Positions 1 through 9,959 are shown, counted from the first letter of the stretch. The stretch: DNA of 64,000 nt from Aeromicrobium sp. Sec7.5 (GCF_036867135.1 NZ_JBAJIJ010000002.1:124001-188000), one strand, 5' to 3'. The notes: a model not told the origin generated them from the sequence alone. Made by a program: numbers and translations.

Positions 1-69
1 GGCTCGCTCGAGGGCGCTGCACGCTGACCCCAGCGGGCACCGACGACGGCGGCGCGGGACGATGGGTCC

Positions 70-828
70 ATGACCCGCACCCGCACCGCCGTCGTCACCG
101 GAGCCAGCAGTGGGATCGGAGCCGCCACCGCGCGTGAGCTCGCCGCTGCCGGCTTCCACGTGTTCTGCGCCGCGCGCCGCGTCGACCGCCTCGAGGCGCT
201 GGCCGCCGAGATCGGTGGCACCGCCGTCGCCTGCGACGTCACCGACGCCGGCGCCGTCGCACGGCTCGCCGAGACCGTCGGCGACACGCTCGACGTCCTC
301 GTGAACAACGCCGGCGGCGCCCTCGGCGTCGACCCGGTCGCCGAGGCCGACGTCGACCAGTGGCGCCGGATGTACGAGATCAACGTGATCGGCATGGTGC
401 AGGTCACCCAGGCCCTCGTGTCGGCGCTCGACGCCAGCGGGGCGGGCACGGTCGTCAACATCGGGTCGACCGCCGGTCACTGGGTCTACGAGGGCGGTGG
501 CGGGTACGTCGCGGCCAAGCACGCCGTCGCTGCCGCCACCGAGACGCTCCGCCTGGAGCTCAACGGGCGTCCGATCCGGGTCACCGAGATCGCGCCCGGC
601 ATGGTGCAGACCGAGGAGTTCTCCCTGGTGCGCCTGGGCTCGCAGGAACGGGCCGACGCCGTCTACGAAGGCGTCGAGGACCCACTGACGGCCGAGGACA
701 TCGCCCAGACGATCGGGTGGGTCGTCGGACGTCCCGCCCACGTCAACGTCGACCTGCTCGTGGTGCGTCCGCTGGCCCAGGCGAGCAACAAGAAGGTCCA
801 CCGCGGTCCGCTGCTGCGTCGCGGCTGA
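70..828 (+). CDS. SDR family NAD(P)-dependent oxidoreductase
   Basis: A 252-residue classical short-chain dehydrogenase. The cofactor motif TGASSGIG is at residues 10-17, NNAG near 79-82, and the catalytic triad fits S133, Y146 and K150 (YVAAK). This is a soluble Rossmann-fold oxidoreductase. The length and the C-terminal run (VDLLVVRPLAQ, then a basic tail) resemble the YdfG/serine 3-dehydrogenase-like group, but the substrate cannot be told. It ends 3 bases before the convergent YwaF-type gene, so there is no room for a separate terminator. The ATG at 70 is the first in frame and the upstream 69 bases hold no clear gene. Confidence 0.9.
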   Translation: MTRTRTAVVTGASSGIGAATARELAAAGFHVFCAARRVDRLEALAAEIGGTAVACDVTDAGAVARLAETVGDTLDVLVNNAGGALGVDPVAEADVDQWRRMYEINVIGMVQVTQALVSALDASGAGTVVNIGSTAGHWVYEGGGGYVAAKHAVAAATETLRLELNGRPIRVTEIAPGMVQTEEFSLVRLGSQERADAVYEGVEDPLTAEDIAQTIGWVVGRPAHVNVDLLVVRPLAQASNKKVHRGPLLRRG

Positions 829-831
829 CCC

Positions 832-1548
832 TCAGCGCATCGCGGGATCGGGCGCCTCGCTCGGCACCGCGCGGCGGGCCCACGGCAGGACCAGCAGCGC
901 CCACACCGCGGCGAGCAGGACGACCTCCACCGCGAGGTACCAGGGCCACACGGGCAACAGATCGAGCGCCGACGCACGCTGTGGCTTGCGGTTGACGTAG
1001 CCGTAGTTCGTGCCGACCACCACGTTGAAGGCGAACACCGACACCAGCCACACGAGCGTCGCCGCGACGGCCCGGCGGTAGGTGCGCCAGGTCGGCCCGG
1101 TGCCGAGACCCGGGACCAGCAGGAACCCCGCCCAGATGATCAGGACGTGCATCGCCCAGAACATCAGGAAGCGCGGCTCGGGGAACGGCGACGACAGGTC
1201 GGGCGTCAGCATGCCCTGCATCGTCAGCGTGAGTCCCCAGAGCCAGGTGATCGCGGCCGTCGTGCGGTTCCCGGTCCACAGGGCGTGCACCGCAACCATC
1301 CATGCCAGATCGCACAGCTGCAGCGGGAGCGAGGTGTTCAGGTTCCACTCGCCGGGCGTGAACTGCAGGAGCTGCAGCGGGATCGTCACGCCGGCGACCG
1401 CGACCGCGCCGCAGCGAGAGACCACGCGCGCAGTGTCGGTGCCCCGCAGCGCACGCCCGGCGAGCACCGCCAGCACACACCCGATCGCGAAGATCGTCAG
1501 GACGACGAGATGGGAGGAGTCGTAAGCCTCGAACCTCGCCGCTTCCAT
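832..1548 (-). CDS. TIGR02206/YwaF family membrane protein
   Basis: A 238-residue integral membrane protein with about six or seven hydrophobic segments. It resembles the TIGR02206 family (B. subtilis YwaF), recognisable from the N-terminal SSHLVVLTIF stretch, the central LQLCDLAWM and MFWAMHVLIIWAGF segments, and NYGYVNRKPQ before the last membrane pass. The molecular function of the family is unknown. The ATG at 1548 is preceded by a TACCCT -10 hexamer with a 6-base gap, so the transcript is probably leaderless. It converges on the SDR gene with 3 bases between stops. Confidence 0.8.
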   Translation of the reverse strand: MEAARFEAYDSSHLVVLTIFAIGCVLAVLAGRALRGTDTARVVSRCGAVAVAGVTIPLQLLQFTPGEWNLNTSLPLQLCDLAWMVAVHALWTGNRTTAAITWLWGLTLTMQGMLTPDLSSPFPEPRFLMFWAMHVLIIWAGFLLVPGLGTGPTWRTYRRAVAATLVWLVSVFAFNVVVGTNYGYVNRKPQRASALDLLPVWPWYLAVEVVLLAAVWALLVLPWARRAVPSEAPDPAMR

Positions 1549-1554
1549 GGCCGC

Positions 1555-1560
1555 AGGGTA
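1555..1560 (-). promoter_or_regulatory. Leaderless -10 hexamer for the YwaF-type gene
   Basis: On the minus strand the hexamer TACCCT lies exactly 6 bases upstream of the ATG at 1548, placing the predicted transcription start at or next to the start codon. No clear -35 is seen. The same geometry recurs at other genes in this window. Confidence 0.45.
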
Positions 1561-1676
1561 ACCCGCCCGAACGTCTCACCGGTGCGGACGATCGCGCGGG
1601 TGACGTCGTCGCTCGCTGCGCCGACGACACGCACGCACACCGAGCACCTGGTCGAGGAAGCAATGCGCCGCTCCGG

Positions 1677-2639
1677 GTGTTGACTGCTCCCGTGGACCAG
1701 ACGACGACGGCGACGGGGCGGACGCCGGAGGGACGCGTTGACCGGGGCGCCGGGGGCGTCGCATTCGGTGCTGCCGCCTACCTGTGCTGGGGCTTCTTCC
1801 CGCTGTACTGGCCGCTGCTCGACCCCGCCGGGCCGCTCGAGGCCCTGGCCCACCGCGTCGTGTGGTCCCTGGCGTTCGTGGCCCTGTTGCTCACCGTCAC
1901 CGGGCGATGGGGCTCGTTCCTGGCGATCGCACGCCGGCCCCGGATCGTGGCGCTGCTCTTCGCCGCCTCGATCGTGATCGCAATCAACTGGGGCACGTTC
2001 ATCTACGGCGTCACGAACGACCGCGTCATCGAGACGTCGCTCGGGTACTTCATCAACCCCTTGGTCACGGTCATGCTCGGCGTCGTCGTGCTGGGTGAAC
2101 GGCTCCGCCGGCTGCAGTGGACCGCGGTCGCGATCGGCACGGTGGCCGTCGTGGTGCTGACGCTCGACTACGGCCGCCTGCCCCTCGTGGCCCTGTCGGT
2201 CGCGTTCTCGTTCGCGGCGTACGGGTTCCTCAAGAAGAAGGTCGACCTCGGAACGATCGAGGGGCTCGGCATGGAGACCCTCCTGCTGACGCCGTTCGCG
2301 CTGGCCTTCCTCACCTGGCTGGCGTTCAACGGCACCCTGGCCTTCGGCCACGAGGGCACCGGCAACGCCCTGCTGCTGGCCGGCACCGGCGTCGTGACCG
2401 CCATTCCGCTGTTGCTCTTCGGCGCTGCGGCCACCCGACTGAACCTGACGACGATCGGGCTGCTGCAGTACCTGGGCCCGGCGCTGCAGTTCATCTTCGG
2501 GCTGCTGGTCTTCGACGAGACCATGACGCCCGCTCGCTGGGCCGGCTTCGGTCTGGTGTGGCTCGCCCTGGCGCTGTTCACGACCGACGCCCTCCGCAGC
2601 CGCCGGAAGCCGCTCCCCGTGGAGCCGCTGCCGGTGTGA
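1677..2639 (+). CDS. rarD: EamA family transporter RarD
   Basis: A 320-residue DMT-superfamily permease of the RarD group with ten predicted membrane helices in two EamA repeats. Typical RarD signatures are visible: YLCWGFFPLYWPLL near the N-terminus, INWGTFIYGVTND, and ETSLGYFINPLVTVMLGVV. RarD proteins are linked to chloramphenicol sensitivity in Pseudomonas, but their physiological substrate is not established. The GTG at 1677 gives the longest product; GTG at 1692 (starting VDQTTT) is equally plausible, because no good ribosome binding site separates them. It converges on the polyprenyl synthase gene across a repeat-filled gap. Confidence 0.85.
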   Translation: MLTAPVDQTTTATGRTPEGRVDRGAGGVAFGAAAYLCWGFFPLYWPLLDPAGPLEALAHRVVWSLAFVALLLTVTGRWGSFLAIARRPRIVALLFAASIVIAINWGTFIYGVTNDRVIETSLGYFINPLVTVMLGVVVLGERLRRLQWTAVAIGTVAVVVLTLDYGRLPLVALSVAFSFAAYGFLKKKVDLGTIEGLGMETLLLTPFALAFLTWLAFNGTLAFGHEGTGNALLLAGTGVVTAIPLLLFGAAATRLNLTTIGLLQYLGPALQFIFGLLVFDETMTPARWAGFGLVWLALALFTTDALRSRRKPLPVEPLPV

Positions 2640-2658
2640 CGCGCCGTCCGGCAGACAG

Positions 2659-2803
2659 CCGTTGAGTCCACGACCCTTCCCCCGGGACGAGCGGTGAGTC
2701 AGCAACCTTCTGGACGTCGGATGAGGTTGCCTTCCGACCGCCGGCTTCGAGCAGCGGTGACCGAGCAACCTCTGGCCCCCGGGAACGGTTGCTGACTCAC
2801 CGC
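2659..2803. repeat. Intergenic hairpin repeat cluster (family B)
   Basis: Related units alternate in orientation between rarD and the polyprenyl synthase gene. A forward arm GCGGTGAGTCAGCAACC at 2691-2707 is perfectly inverted at 2787-2803 (17 of 17). A degenerate inverted arm lies at 2723-2741, a forward arm at 2754-2772, and a worn forward copy at 2659-2690. The order F, F', R', F', R forms two consecutive hairpins (2691-2741 and 2754-2803), like a bacterial interspersed mosaic element. It may also serve as a bidirectional terminator. The family is not named from memory. Confidence 0.7.
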
Positions 2804-2872
2804 CCCGGCGACCGCGCTCGGTCCGTGGCCGCTCGTCGCGCAGATTCTGCCGAGGCGCGACCAGCCGTGGTG

Positions 2873-2906
2873 TCGAGGCTCGTCGCTGGCGCTCCTCGTG
2901 CCTCGA
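2873..2906. repeat. Constant-arm hairpin repeat, family C copy 1
   Basis: TCGAGGCTCG and CGTGCCTCGA flank a GC-rich variable middle. It lies within 50 bases downstream of the polyprenyl synthase stop codon at 2921. It is one of several family C copies (9.2, 12.0, 18.0 and 43.3 kb) that share arms and differ in the middle. Confidence 0.65.
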
Positions 2907-2920
2907 TCAGCGGGGCTGCG

Positions 2921-3931
2921 TCAGCCGAGGCGGGTCGCGACGGCGTCGCAGAGCTGCTCGAGCGTCGCGCGGGCCGGGATGTCCGGCAGCGTGTGCAGCA
3001 GCGCACGGGCCGCGTCGGCCTCGGCCTGCACGTGGGCGCGGGCCTCGTCCATGGCCGGGTGACGACGCAGCGCCTCGAGCGCCTCGGCGTGCTCGGCGTC
3101 GTCGACCAGCGGCTTCGACAGCAGCTCCTTGAGCCGCGCGTCGGCGGGGTCGTCCGAGGCCAGGGCCAGCAGGACCGGCAGCGTCGGCACACCCTCACGC
3201 AGGTCGGTGCCGGGAGTCTTGCCCGACTCCCCCGTCTCGCTCGCGATGTCGATGATGTCGTCGCGCAGCTGGAAGGCCGCGCCGATGCGCTCGCCGAACT
3301 CCGTGAGCGCCCGCTCGACCTCGACCGGAGCAGCCCCCATCATGGCGCCGAACCGCGCCGCGGTGGCGATGAGCGACCCGGTCTTGTCGGCGACCACGGC
3401 GAGGTAGTGCTGGAGCGGGTCGCCGTCGCCGGGACCGATCGTCTCGCGGATCTGGCCGTGCACCAGCCGGGAGAACGTGCGGGCCTGGATGCGAACGGCC
3501 TCGGGCCCGAGCGAGGCGACGATCTCGGAGGCCCGGGCGAACAGGAAGTCGCCGACGAGGATCGCGAGGGTGTTGTCCCAGCGGGCGTTGGCGCTCAGGG
3601 CCCCGCGCCGCTTGTCGGCCTCGTCCATCACGTCGTCGTGGTACAGCGTGGCCAGGTGGGTCAGCTCGACCACGACGGCCGAGGGAACCACTCCCGGGGC
3701 GGCCGGGTCGCCGAACTCGGCGGCGAGCGTGACGAGCAGCGGACGGAAGCGCTTGCCGCCGGCACGAAGCAGGTGCGTGGCCGCCTCGGCCACGAAGGGC
3801 TCGTCGCTGTGCGCGGCGTCGGCCAGCTGCCGCTCGATCTCGGAGACACCCGCGACGATCCGCGCCTCGAGGGCCGGGTCGGCCACCGCGACGGGCAGGG
3901 CCGACACGGGGGATGACGACGAGGTCTGCAC
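2921..3931 (-). CDS. Long-chain polyprenyl diphosphate synthase
   Basis: A 336-residue trans-isoprenyl diphosphate synthase that elongates allylic diphosphates with isopentenyl diphosphate. Both aspartate-rich motifs are present, DDVMD at residues 99-103 (in LYHDDVMDEADKRRG) and DDIID at 224-228. The chain-length region before the first motif carries alanine and leucine rather than bulky aromatics, consistent with a long product such as the menaquinone side chain. It follows nuoN after 29 bases and is probably the last gene of the nuo transcript, next to menaquinone genes. AGGAGG precedes the ATG at 3931. Heptaprenyl- to nonaprenyl-diphosphate synthase cannot be told apart by eye. Confidence 0.9.
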   Translation of the reverse strand: MQTSSSSPVSALPVAVADPALEARIVAGVSEIERQLADAAHSDEPFVAEAATHLLRAGGKRFRPLLVTLAAEFGDPAAPGVVPSAVVVELTHLATLYHDDVMDEADKRRGALSANARWDNTLAILVGDFLFARASEIVASLGPEAVRIQARTFSRLVHGQIRETIGPGDGDPLQHYLAVVADKTGSLIATAARFGAMMGAAPVEVERALTEFGERIGAAFQLRDDIIDIASETGESGKTPGTDLREGVPTLPVLLALASDDPADARLKELLSKPLVDDAEHAEALEALRRHPAMDEARAHVQAEADAARALLHTLPDIPARATLEQLCDAVATRLG

Positions 3932-3960
3932 GGGTCCTCCTGGTCGATCCGACGGCTTCC

Positions 3961-5469
3961 TCAGGGGATGAGGGAACCGGTCTGCTGCACCAACTCAAGC
4001 ACAGGGCCAGGAGCGATGCCGAGGATCACCGTACCGACGGCGGCCAGCACGACGACACCCGTGGTGACCACGGCCCCCGACGCGACCGCCACGCCGTCGG
4101 GTTCGGCGAAGAACATCAGGGTGATCATGCGGACGTAGAAGAAGGCGGCGACGGCGCTGACGAGGACGCCCACGACGACCACGGCGCCGTATCCGGCAGC
4201 ACCCGCCTCGATGAAGACCGACAGCTTGCCGACGAAGCCGCCGGTCAGCGGGATGCCCGCGAACGACAGCATGAACACCGCGAAGCTGACGCCCAGCACG
4301 GGGTTCTCCCGGCCGAGGCCCGCCCAGCGCGACGAGGCCGTGGCCTCGCCCCCGGCGTCGCGCACCAGCATGACCACGGCGAACGCACCGATCGACGCCA
4401 GGCCGTAGGTGGCCAGGTAGAACAGCACCGCCGCGGCGTCGCTCCCGCCCAGCACACCGGTCAGCAGGAAGCCGGCATGCGCGACGGACGAGTAGGCCAG
4501 CATCCGCTTGACGTCCGTCTGGGCGATCGCCAGCAGCGAGCCGACCACCATCGTGACGACCGCGACGACGGCGATCATCGGCTGCCACTCCGTGTCGGTC
4601 GCCGCGAACAGCACCCGCATCAGGGCGACGAACGCGGCCGCCTTGGTGCCGGCCGCCATGAAGGCGGTGACCGGCGTGGGGGCGCCGACGTAGACGTCGG
4701 GGGTCCAGGTGTGGAACGGGACGGCACCGACCTTGAAGAGCAGGCCTACGGCCATCAGGCCGACCGCCGCGATGCGCAGCTCGTCCTCGCCGTGGGTCTC
4801 GCCCAGCGCGCCGATCGCGAACGAGCCGGAGTAGCCGTACGCCAGCGCGATGCCGTACAGGAAGAAGGCCGAGCTGAACGCCCCGAGCACGAAGTACTTG
4901 AGCGCGGCCTCCTGGCTCAGCAGGCGGCGGCGACGCGCGATGCCACAGAGCAGGTAGAGCGGCAGGCTCAGCACCTCGAGCGCCACGAACATGGTCAGGA
5001 GGTCCGCGCTCGCTGCGAACAGCATCATGCCGAGCAGCGCGAACATCGCGAGCGGGAAGATCTCGGTGTGCTCGACGCGCAGGCGGAGCGCCTCGGCCTC
5101 GGACTCGGAACCGGGGCGGTCGGCCGCGCGGCCCGTGAACGCGCTGAGGCCCGCGTCGAGCTTCCGGTCCGCGAACAGGGCGATGCCCAGGACGGCGAAG
5201 ACCGCGAGCATCATCCAGGTGATGACGGCGGCCTCGTCGGCCACGACCGTGCGGCCGGGCTCGTCGGTCACGCCCAGGTCGGCGCTCGTGTAGACCACGA
5301 TGCTCGAGACCAGGGCCCCCACGGCAGCCAGGCCGGCGAGCGTCGTCTGCACGACGAACCGGGGTCCGCGGGGACAGAAGGCCTCGACCAGCACGCCGGA
5401 CAGCGCCGCCGCGGCGACGATGAGCAGCGGCGTGAGCAGGGCGTAGTCGAGCTCCGGAGCCGGGATCAC
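3961..5469 (-). CDS. nuoN: NADH-quinone oxidoreductase subunit N
   Basis: A 502-residue antiporter-like membrane subunit of complex I (Mrp family), with about 14 helices. The proton-channel signature FKVGAVPFHTWTPDVYVGAPTP contains the conserved Lys and Pro of the broken helix. It belongs to the proton-pumping membrane arm with NuoL and NuoM. Its start overlaps the nuoM stop by 4 bases, so translation is coupled. The polyprenyl synthase gene follows 29 bases later. Family identity is certain from position and sequence. Confidence 0.97.
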   Translation of the reverse strand: MIPAPELDYALLTPLLIVAAAALSGVLVEAFCPRGPRFVVQTTLAGLAAVGALVSSIVVYTSADLGVTDEPGRTVVADEAAVITWMMLAVFAVLGIALFADRKLDAGLSAFTGRAADRPGSESEAEALRLRVEHTEIFPLAMFALLGMMLFAASADLLTMFVALEVLSLPLYLLCGIARRRRLLSQEAALKYFVLGAFSSAFFLYGIALAYGYSGSFAIGALGETHGEDELRIAAVGLMAVGLLFKVGAVPFHTWTPDVYVGAPTPVTAFMAAGTKAAAFVALMRVLFAATDTEWQPMIAVVAVVTMVVGSLLAIAQTDVKRMLAYSSVAHAGFLLTGVLGGSDAAAVLFYLATYGLASIGAFAVVMLVRDAGGEATASSRWAGLGRENPVLGVSFAVFMLSFAGIPLTGGFVGKLSVFIEAGAAGYGAVVVVGVLVSAVAAFFYVRMITLMFFAEPDGVAVASGAVVTTGVVVLAAVGTVILGIAPGPVLELVQQTGSLIP

Positions 5470-6944
5470 GGCAGACCTCCCAGGACGACGGCCACGGCCG
5501 GATTGACGAGGTCGAGCAGGGGCTGCGGGAACAGGCCCAGGCCGATGATGACGACCACGAGGGGCGCGAGCGCCGCGACCTCACGCGTGGTCAGGTCGGT
5601 CACGACCTTCGACTGCTCGGTGAGCGGTCCGGTCACGGTGCGCTGGTAGAGCACCAGCACGTAGACCGCCGCCAGGACGATGCCGAGCGTCGCGATCACC
5701 GCGAGCGGGACGTTGACCGTGAACGTGCCGGCGAGCACGAGGAACTCGCTCACGAACGGCGCCAGGCCCGGCAACGACAGGCTCGACAGACCGGCGATGA
5801 GCAGGATGCCCGACATGACCGGGGCGATCTTCTGCACGCCGCCGAAGGCGGAGATCTCCGCCGAGCCCCGTCGGCTGATCATGATGCCGGTGACGAGGAA
5901 GAGCGCCGCGGTCGAGAGGCCGTGGTTGAACATGTAGAGCACCGACCCCGTGGTCGAGGTCTGCGTGAAGGCGAAGATGCCCAGGATGATGAAGCCGAAG
6001 TGCGAGACCGAGGTGTACGCCACGAGCCGCCGGATGTCGGTCGAGCCGATCGCGGCCAGGGCGCCGTAGACGATGCTCACGACCGCCAGGGCCATGATCG
6101 TGGGCGAGGCCCAGTCGGCCGCCCCGGGGAACAGCTCCAGGCCCCAGCGGATCATGCCGAACGTGCCGACCTTGTCGATCACGCTGACCATCAGCACCGA
6201 GGTCGCCGGCGTGGCCGACGCGGCCGCCTCCGGCAGCCAGGTGTGGAACGGCCACAACGGTGCCTTGACCGCGAACGCCGCCATGAAGCCGAGGAACAGC
6301 AGCTTCTCGGTGTCCTCGGCGAACGGCAGGTTCGCGAGGTCGGCGAGGCGGTAGCTGGCCTCGCCCGCGTCGGACGAGACGACGTACAGGCCGACGATCG
6401 CGGCGAGCATCAGCAGCCCGCCGAGCAGGTTGTAGAGCAGGAACGTGGTCGCGGCCTTCTGCCGGCCCTGACCGCCGTAGCTGCCGATCAGGAAGTAGAT
6501 CGGCACCAGGGTGGCCTCGAAGGCGACGTAGAACAGGAACGCGTCGGTCGCGGTGAAGACGAGGATCGCGAGGCCCTCGAGCACCAGCATCCAGGCGACG
6601 TACGAGTTGGCGCTGCGGTTGCCGGGCAGCTCGTCGCGGTACGCCGCGAGCAGCACGACGGGCGTCAGGACGACGGTCAGCAGCACGAGCGTCAGCCCGA
6701 TGCCGTTGAGGCCCACGGAGTAGTAGGCGCCGAGGGGCTCGATCCAGGAGTGCTCCTGGACCATCTGGTAGCCACCACCGCCCACGTCGAACCGCGCGGC
6801 GATCACGAGCGCCACGACGAGCGCGACGAGGCTGACGCCGAGCGCGACGTGCCGGGCCATGAGCTGCTGCGAGCGCGAGGAGCGCGGCAGGAGGGTGACG
6901 AGGAGGGCACCGACGATCGGCACCAGGGCCAGGAGCGTGATCAT
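5466..6944 (-). CDS. nuoM: NADH-quinone oxidoreductase subunit M
   Basis: A 492-residue antiporter-like proton-pumping subunit of complex I with about 14 membrane helices. Diagnostic segments are [20 protein letters not shown] (with the conserved Glu of helix 5), [17 protein letters not shown] and [13 protein letters not shown]. It overlaps nuoL by 4 bases upstream and nuoN by 4 bases downstream. The length matches actinobacterial NuoM. Confidence 0.97.
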   Translation of the reverse strand: MITLLALVPIVGALLVTLLPRSSRSQQLMARHVALGVSLVALVVALVIAARFDVGGGGYQMVQEHSWIEPLGAYYSVGLNGIGLTLVLLTVVLTPVVLLAAYRDELPGNRSANSYVAWMLVLEGLAILVFTATDAFLFYVAFEATLVPIYFLIGSYGGQGRQKAATTFLLYNLLGGLLMLAAIVGLYVVSSDAGEASYRLADLANLPFAEDTEKLLFLGFMAAFAVKAPLWPFHTWLPEAAASATPATSVLMVSVIDKVGTFGMIRWGLELFPGAADWASPTIMALAVVSIVYGALAAIGSTDIRRLVAYTSVSHFGFIILGIFAFTQTSTTGSVLYMFNHGLSTAALFLVTGIMISRRGSAEISAFGGVQKIAPVMSGILLIAGLSSLSLPGLAPFVSEFLVLAGTFTVNVPLAVIATLGIVLAAVYVLVLYQRTVTGPLTEQSKVVTDLTTREVAALAPLVVVIIGLGLFPQPLLDLVNPAVAVVLGGLP

Positions 6945-8860
6945 CGCCAGATCACCACCAGCAGGCTCAGAGTGACGACCAGCGCACCGGCAAACACCCC
7001 GAGGGCATAGCTGCGGACGAAACCGTTCTGCCAGCTCCGCATCGCCGTGGCTCCCTCACCGATCAGCGTGACGAACCCGGTGATCGCCCGGTGCAGGCCG
7101 AACTGGTCGAACCAGGCGATGCCACGGGCCACCGTGACGGTGGGGCGGACCGCGACCCACTCGTTGATCGTGTCGCCGTAGAGGTCGGCGCGCGCCGCAC
7201 GGGTGAGGAGCGAGACCTTCTCGGGTGTCTCGCCCGCGATCGGCTGGCGGCCGTACGTGAACCAGCCCAGCGCGACGCCGGCGGCCACGACCGCCGTGAC
7301 CATGACCGAGACCGCGATCGGCGGCCACTCGGCCCCGAGGATCACCACGTGCTCGTGCTCGGTGTGGCCCACGACCGGCTCGAGCCAGTCGGTGATCCAG
7401 TCGCCCAGCACGAGGATGCCGCCGAGGACCGAGGCGGCCGCCAGCACGATCAGCGGGACGGTCATGACCCGCGGCGACTCGTGCGGGTGCACGTCGTCGC
7501 GCCAGCGCTTCTCCCCCGCGAACGTCATGGTCATGAGCCGGGTCATGTAGAACGCCGTGATGCCGGCGCCGAGCACGGTCGCCAGGCCGATCCAGACGTT
7601 GTGGGCCAGTGCCGCCTCGATGATCTTGTCCTTGCTGAAGAAGCCGGAGAACCCGGGGAAGCCGATGATCGCGAGGTAGCCGAGTCCGAACGTCGCGAAC
7701 GTGACGGGCAGGGCCTTGCGGAGGGCGCCGTAGTGGCGCATGTTCACGTCGTCGCCCATCGCGTGCATGACCGAGCCCGCGCCGAGGAACATGTTGGCCT
7801 TGAAGAAGCCATGGGTCACGAGGTGGAAGATCGCGAACGCGTAGCCGGCCGGGCCGAGGCCGGCGGCCAGCATCATGTAGCCGATCTGGCTCATCGTCGA
7901 GCCCGCGAGCGCCTTCTTGATGTCGTCCTTCGCGCAACCGATGATCGCGCCGACGATCAGCGTCACGAGGCCCACGACCACGACCGCGGTGCGTGCCGCC
8001 TCCGAGGCGTCGAAGATCGCGTTGCTGCGCACAATCAGGTAGACGCCGGCGGTCACCATCGTGGCCGCGTGGATGAGGGCCGAGACCGGGGTCGGGCCCT
8101 CCATCGCGTCGAGCAGCCAGCTCTGCAGCGGCACCTGGGCGGACTTGCCGCACGCGCCGAGGAGCAGCAGCAGGCCGAGCGCCGTGATGGTGGTGGCCGC
8201 GGTGCCGGCGACCGAGTCACCGACCGCGGCGATCTCGGTCGTGCCGAACTCCTTGAACATCAGCATGATCGCCAGCGCCATGCCGACGTCGCCCACGCGG
8301 TTCACGACGAACGCCTTCTTCGCGGCGGCCGCAGCCGACGGCTTGTGCTGCCAGAACCCGATCAGCAGGTACGAGGCCAGGCCGACGCCCTCCCAGCCGA
8401 GGAACAGCACGAGGTAGTCGCCCGCGAGCACCAGCACCAGCATCGCCGCGATGAAGAGGTTGAGGAACGCGAAGAACCGTCGCCGGCGCTCGTCGTGCTC
8501 CATGTACCCGATCGAGTAGACGTGGATCAGCGTGCCGACGCCGGTGATGAGCAGCACGAAGAGCGCGGCGAGCGGGTCGTAGACGAACGACATCTCGACG
8601 TGGAAGTCGCCCGTGGAGATCCACGTGAACAGCGAGTCGGTGACGGTGCGGTCGTCGGAGTCGCGCGCGAGCAGGCGGATGAACAGCACCAGGCCCCACA
8701 CGAAGGACGCCGCCGACGCAGCGGTGGCGATGAGGTGCCCGTACTTGTCGCTCGTGGGGGTACCTCCCTGCACGAGCTTGCGAGTGCTTGGGGGATTGCC
8801 CCACGTCAGCAGGAGCGCCGCGCCCAGGGCCGGGAACGCGACGAGCAGCCAGACCATCAT
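6941..8860 (-). CDS. nuoL: NADH-quinone oxidoreductase subunit L
   Basis: A 639-residue distal membrane-arm subunit of complex I, with the proton_antipo N and core domains followed by a C-terminal amphipathic lateral helix and final anchor. Conserved pieces include [39 protein letters not shown] and [22 protein letters not shown]. The frame stays open well upstream, but the start is placed at the ATG at 8860 because it overlaps the nuoK stop as ATGA, as at most other junctions of this operon. A second ATG follows immediately at 8857. Confidence 0.96.
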   Translation of the reverse strand: MMVWLLVAFPALGAALLLTWGNPPSTRKLVQGGTPTSDKYGHLIATAASAASFVWGLVLFIRLLARDSDDRTVTDSLFTWISTGDFHVEMSFVYDPLAALFVLLITGVGTLIHVYSIGYMEHDERRRRFFAFLNLFIAAMLVLVLAGDYLVLFLGWEGVGLASYLLIGFWQHKPSAAAAAKKAFVVNRVGDVGMALAIMLMFKEFGTTEIAAVGDSVAGTAATTITALGLLLLLGACGKSAQVPLQSWLLDAMEGPTPVSALIHAATMVTAGVYLIVRSNAIFDASEAARTAVVVVGLVTLIVGAIIGCAKDDIKKALAGSTMSQIGYMMLAAGLGPAGYAFAIFHLVTHGFFKANMFLGAGSVMHAMGDDVNMRHYGALRKALPVTFATFGLGYLAIIGFPGFSGFFSKDKIIEAALAHNVWIGLATVLGAGITAFYMTRLMTMTFAGEKRWRDDVHPHESPRVMTVPLIVLAAASVLGGILVLGDWITDWLEPVVGHTEHEHVVILGAEWPPIAVSVMVTAVVAAGVALGWFTYGRQPIAGETPEKVSLLTRAARADLYGDTINEWVAVRPTVTVARGIAWFDQFGLHRAITGFVTLIGEGATAMRSWQNGFVRSYALGVFAGALVVTLSLLVVIWR

Positions 8861-9150
8861 CCGCGGACCTGCCTGACCTCGTCGACGCTGATCGATCCCC
8901 GGGACCGGTGGATCGCGATGATGATCGCCAGGCCCACGACGACCTCGGCCGCTGCCACCACCATGACGAGGAAGGCGGCGAGCTGGCCGTCGAGGTTGCC
9001 GTGCTCGCGGGCGAAGGCCACGAAGGCGAGGTTGGTGGCGTTGAGCATGAGCTCGACGCACATGAAGACGATCAGGGCGTTGCGGCGCACGAGGACACCG
9101 ACGGCGCCGATCGTGAACAGGATCATCGACAGGCTCAGGAGGTCGCTCAC
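8857..9150 (-). CDS. nuoK: NADH-quinone oxidoreductase subunit K
   Basis: A 97-residue three-helix subunit of complex I (MrpC-like). It carries the two conserved membrane glutamates, in [10 protein letters not shown] and near [17 protein letters not shown], that lie on the proton path. It overlaps nuoJ and nuoL by 4 bases each. The length is slightly under the usual 99-100 residues. Confidence 0.96.
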   Translation of the reverse strand: MSDLLSLSMILFTIGAVGVLVRRNALIVFMCVELMLNATNLAFVAFAREHGNLDGQLAAFLVMVVAAAEVVVGLAIIIAIHRSRGSISVDEVRQVRG

Positions 9151-9959
9151 GAGTGGTCCTCCCCGTCGGTCTTGCCATCGCCGGTCCCTGAGGTGCGAGC
9201 TTGCGAGCCTCGAAGGGCCTCGCCGTTGCCGTCACCCAGCCCGGGGCCCGTGACCGGAGGCCGGATGACCTGGCCGCGCCGCACGAGCGCACCCGGGACC
9301 GAGGACTCCAGCGGCGTGCCGTCGGGCAGCAGGGCCGGCGCGTCGACCGCGTTGTGGCGGGCGTAGACGCCCGGGGTGGGGGCGTTGCCGGGATGCTTGC
9401 CGTCAGTGCCGAAGTCACGGATTCGCTGCGCCGCGAGCTCGGCCTGGCTGGGCTGCGGCGTCAACCGCTCCTGGTGCGCCAGCACCATCGCGCCCAGCAC
9501 AGCCGTCACGAGCAGGGCCGCGGTGAACTGGAAGGCCAGCACGTAGGGCCCGAACATCAGCGCCGCCAGGCCCTCGACGTTCTCGTCCTCGACCGCGGCG
9601 ACCGGCATCGAGAAGCCGTTCGCGACGACCTGGCCGATGCCGACCACCAGCATCGCGCCGAAGCCGAGACCCACGAGGGCTGCCGCGCCGCGGTGTCCGG
9701 GGAGTGGCTCGGTGACCGCCTGGGGGCCGGACTCGACGCCCACGAGCATCACGACGAACAGGAACAGCATCATGATCGCGCCGGTGTAGACGATGATCTG
9801 CACCGCGAACAGGAACGGCGCCCCGTTCGCGGCGTAGAGGACGGCGAGTCCGATCATCACGACGGCCAGCGACAGGGCGGCGTGCACGGCCTTGCGCGCG
9901 AACAGCAGACCGAGCGCGGCGATCACGACGATCGGCGCCACGACCCCGAACGCCGTCAC
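9147..9959 (-). CDS. nuoJ: NADH-quinone oxidoreductase subunit J with long C-terminal tail
   Basis: A 270-residue complex I membrane subunit. About five helices occupy the first 165 residues, including [20 protein letters not shown] and [21 protein letters not shown] with the pi-bulge region of helix 3. A hydrophilic tail of roughly 100 residues follows, as in other actinobacterial NuoJ. The start is GTG 9959: GGAGGG lies about 8 bases upstream, and the 17 extra in-frame residues before it read through repeat-derived sequence. Near the C-terminus the coding sequence contains a family C repeat (9190-9214). NuoK overlaps by 4 bases downstream. Confidence 0.93.
   Translation of the reverse strand: MTAFGVVAPIVVIAALGLLFARKAVHAALSLAVVMIGLAVLYAANGAPFLFAVQIIVYTGAIMMLFLFVVMLVGVESGPQAVTEPLPGHRGAAALVGLGFGAMLVVGIGQVVANGFSMPVAAVEDENVEGLAALMFGPYVLAFQFTAALLVTAVLGAMVLAHQERLTPQPSQAELAAQRIRDFGTDGKHPGNAPTPGVYARHNAVDAPALLPDGTPLESSVPGALVRRGQVIRPPVTGPGLGDGNGEALRGSQARTSGTGDGKTDGEDHS
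9190..9214. repeat. Family C repeat inside the nuoJ reading frame
   Basis: The constant arms GAGGTGCGAG (9190-9199) and GAGCCTCGAA (9205-9214) flank a short CTTGC middle. The element is translated as part of the NuoJ tail (about residues 249-257, reading LRGSQARTS), so this copy sits within coding sequence. Elsewhere in the window the same arms are intergenic. Confidence 0.7.

Noticed and set aside
1-27. Three-prime end of an upstream gene in frame 1 (ending in TGA at 25-27)
   Set aside because: Only eight codons are visible, which cannot support a gene call.
3913-5649. Very long open frames on the plus strand opposite nuo genes (also near 7091-9253, 10787-12322, 12440-14527 and 14614-16443)
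   Set aside because: Their translations are low-complexity Arg/Asp/Gly/Glu-rich text caused by codon bias of the real genes on the other strand; no domain is recognisable.
8861-9418. Upstream in-frame extension of nuoL to 9418
   Set aside because: It overlaps nuoK and nuoJ, is rich in Arg and Pro, and the ATGA overlap at 8860 gives the normal start.
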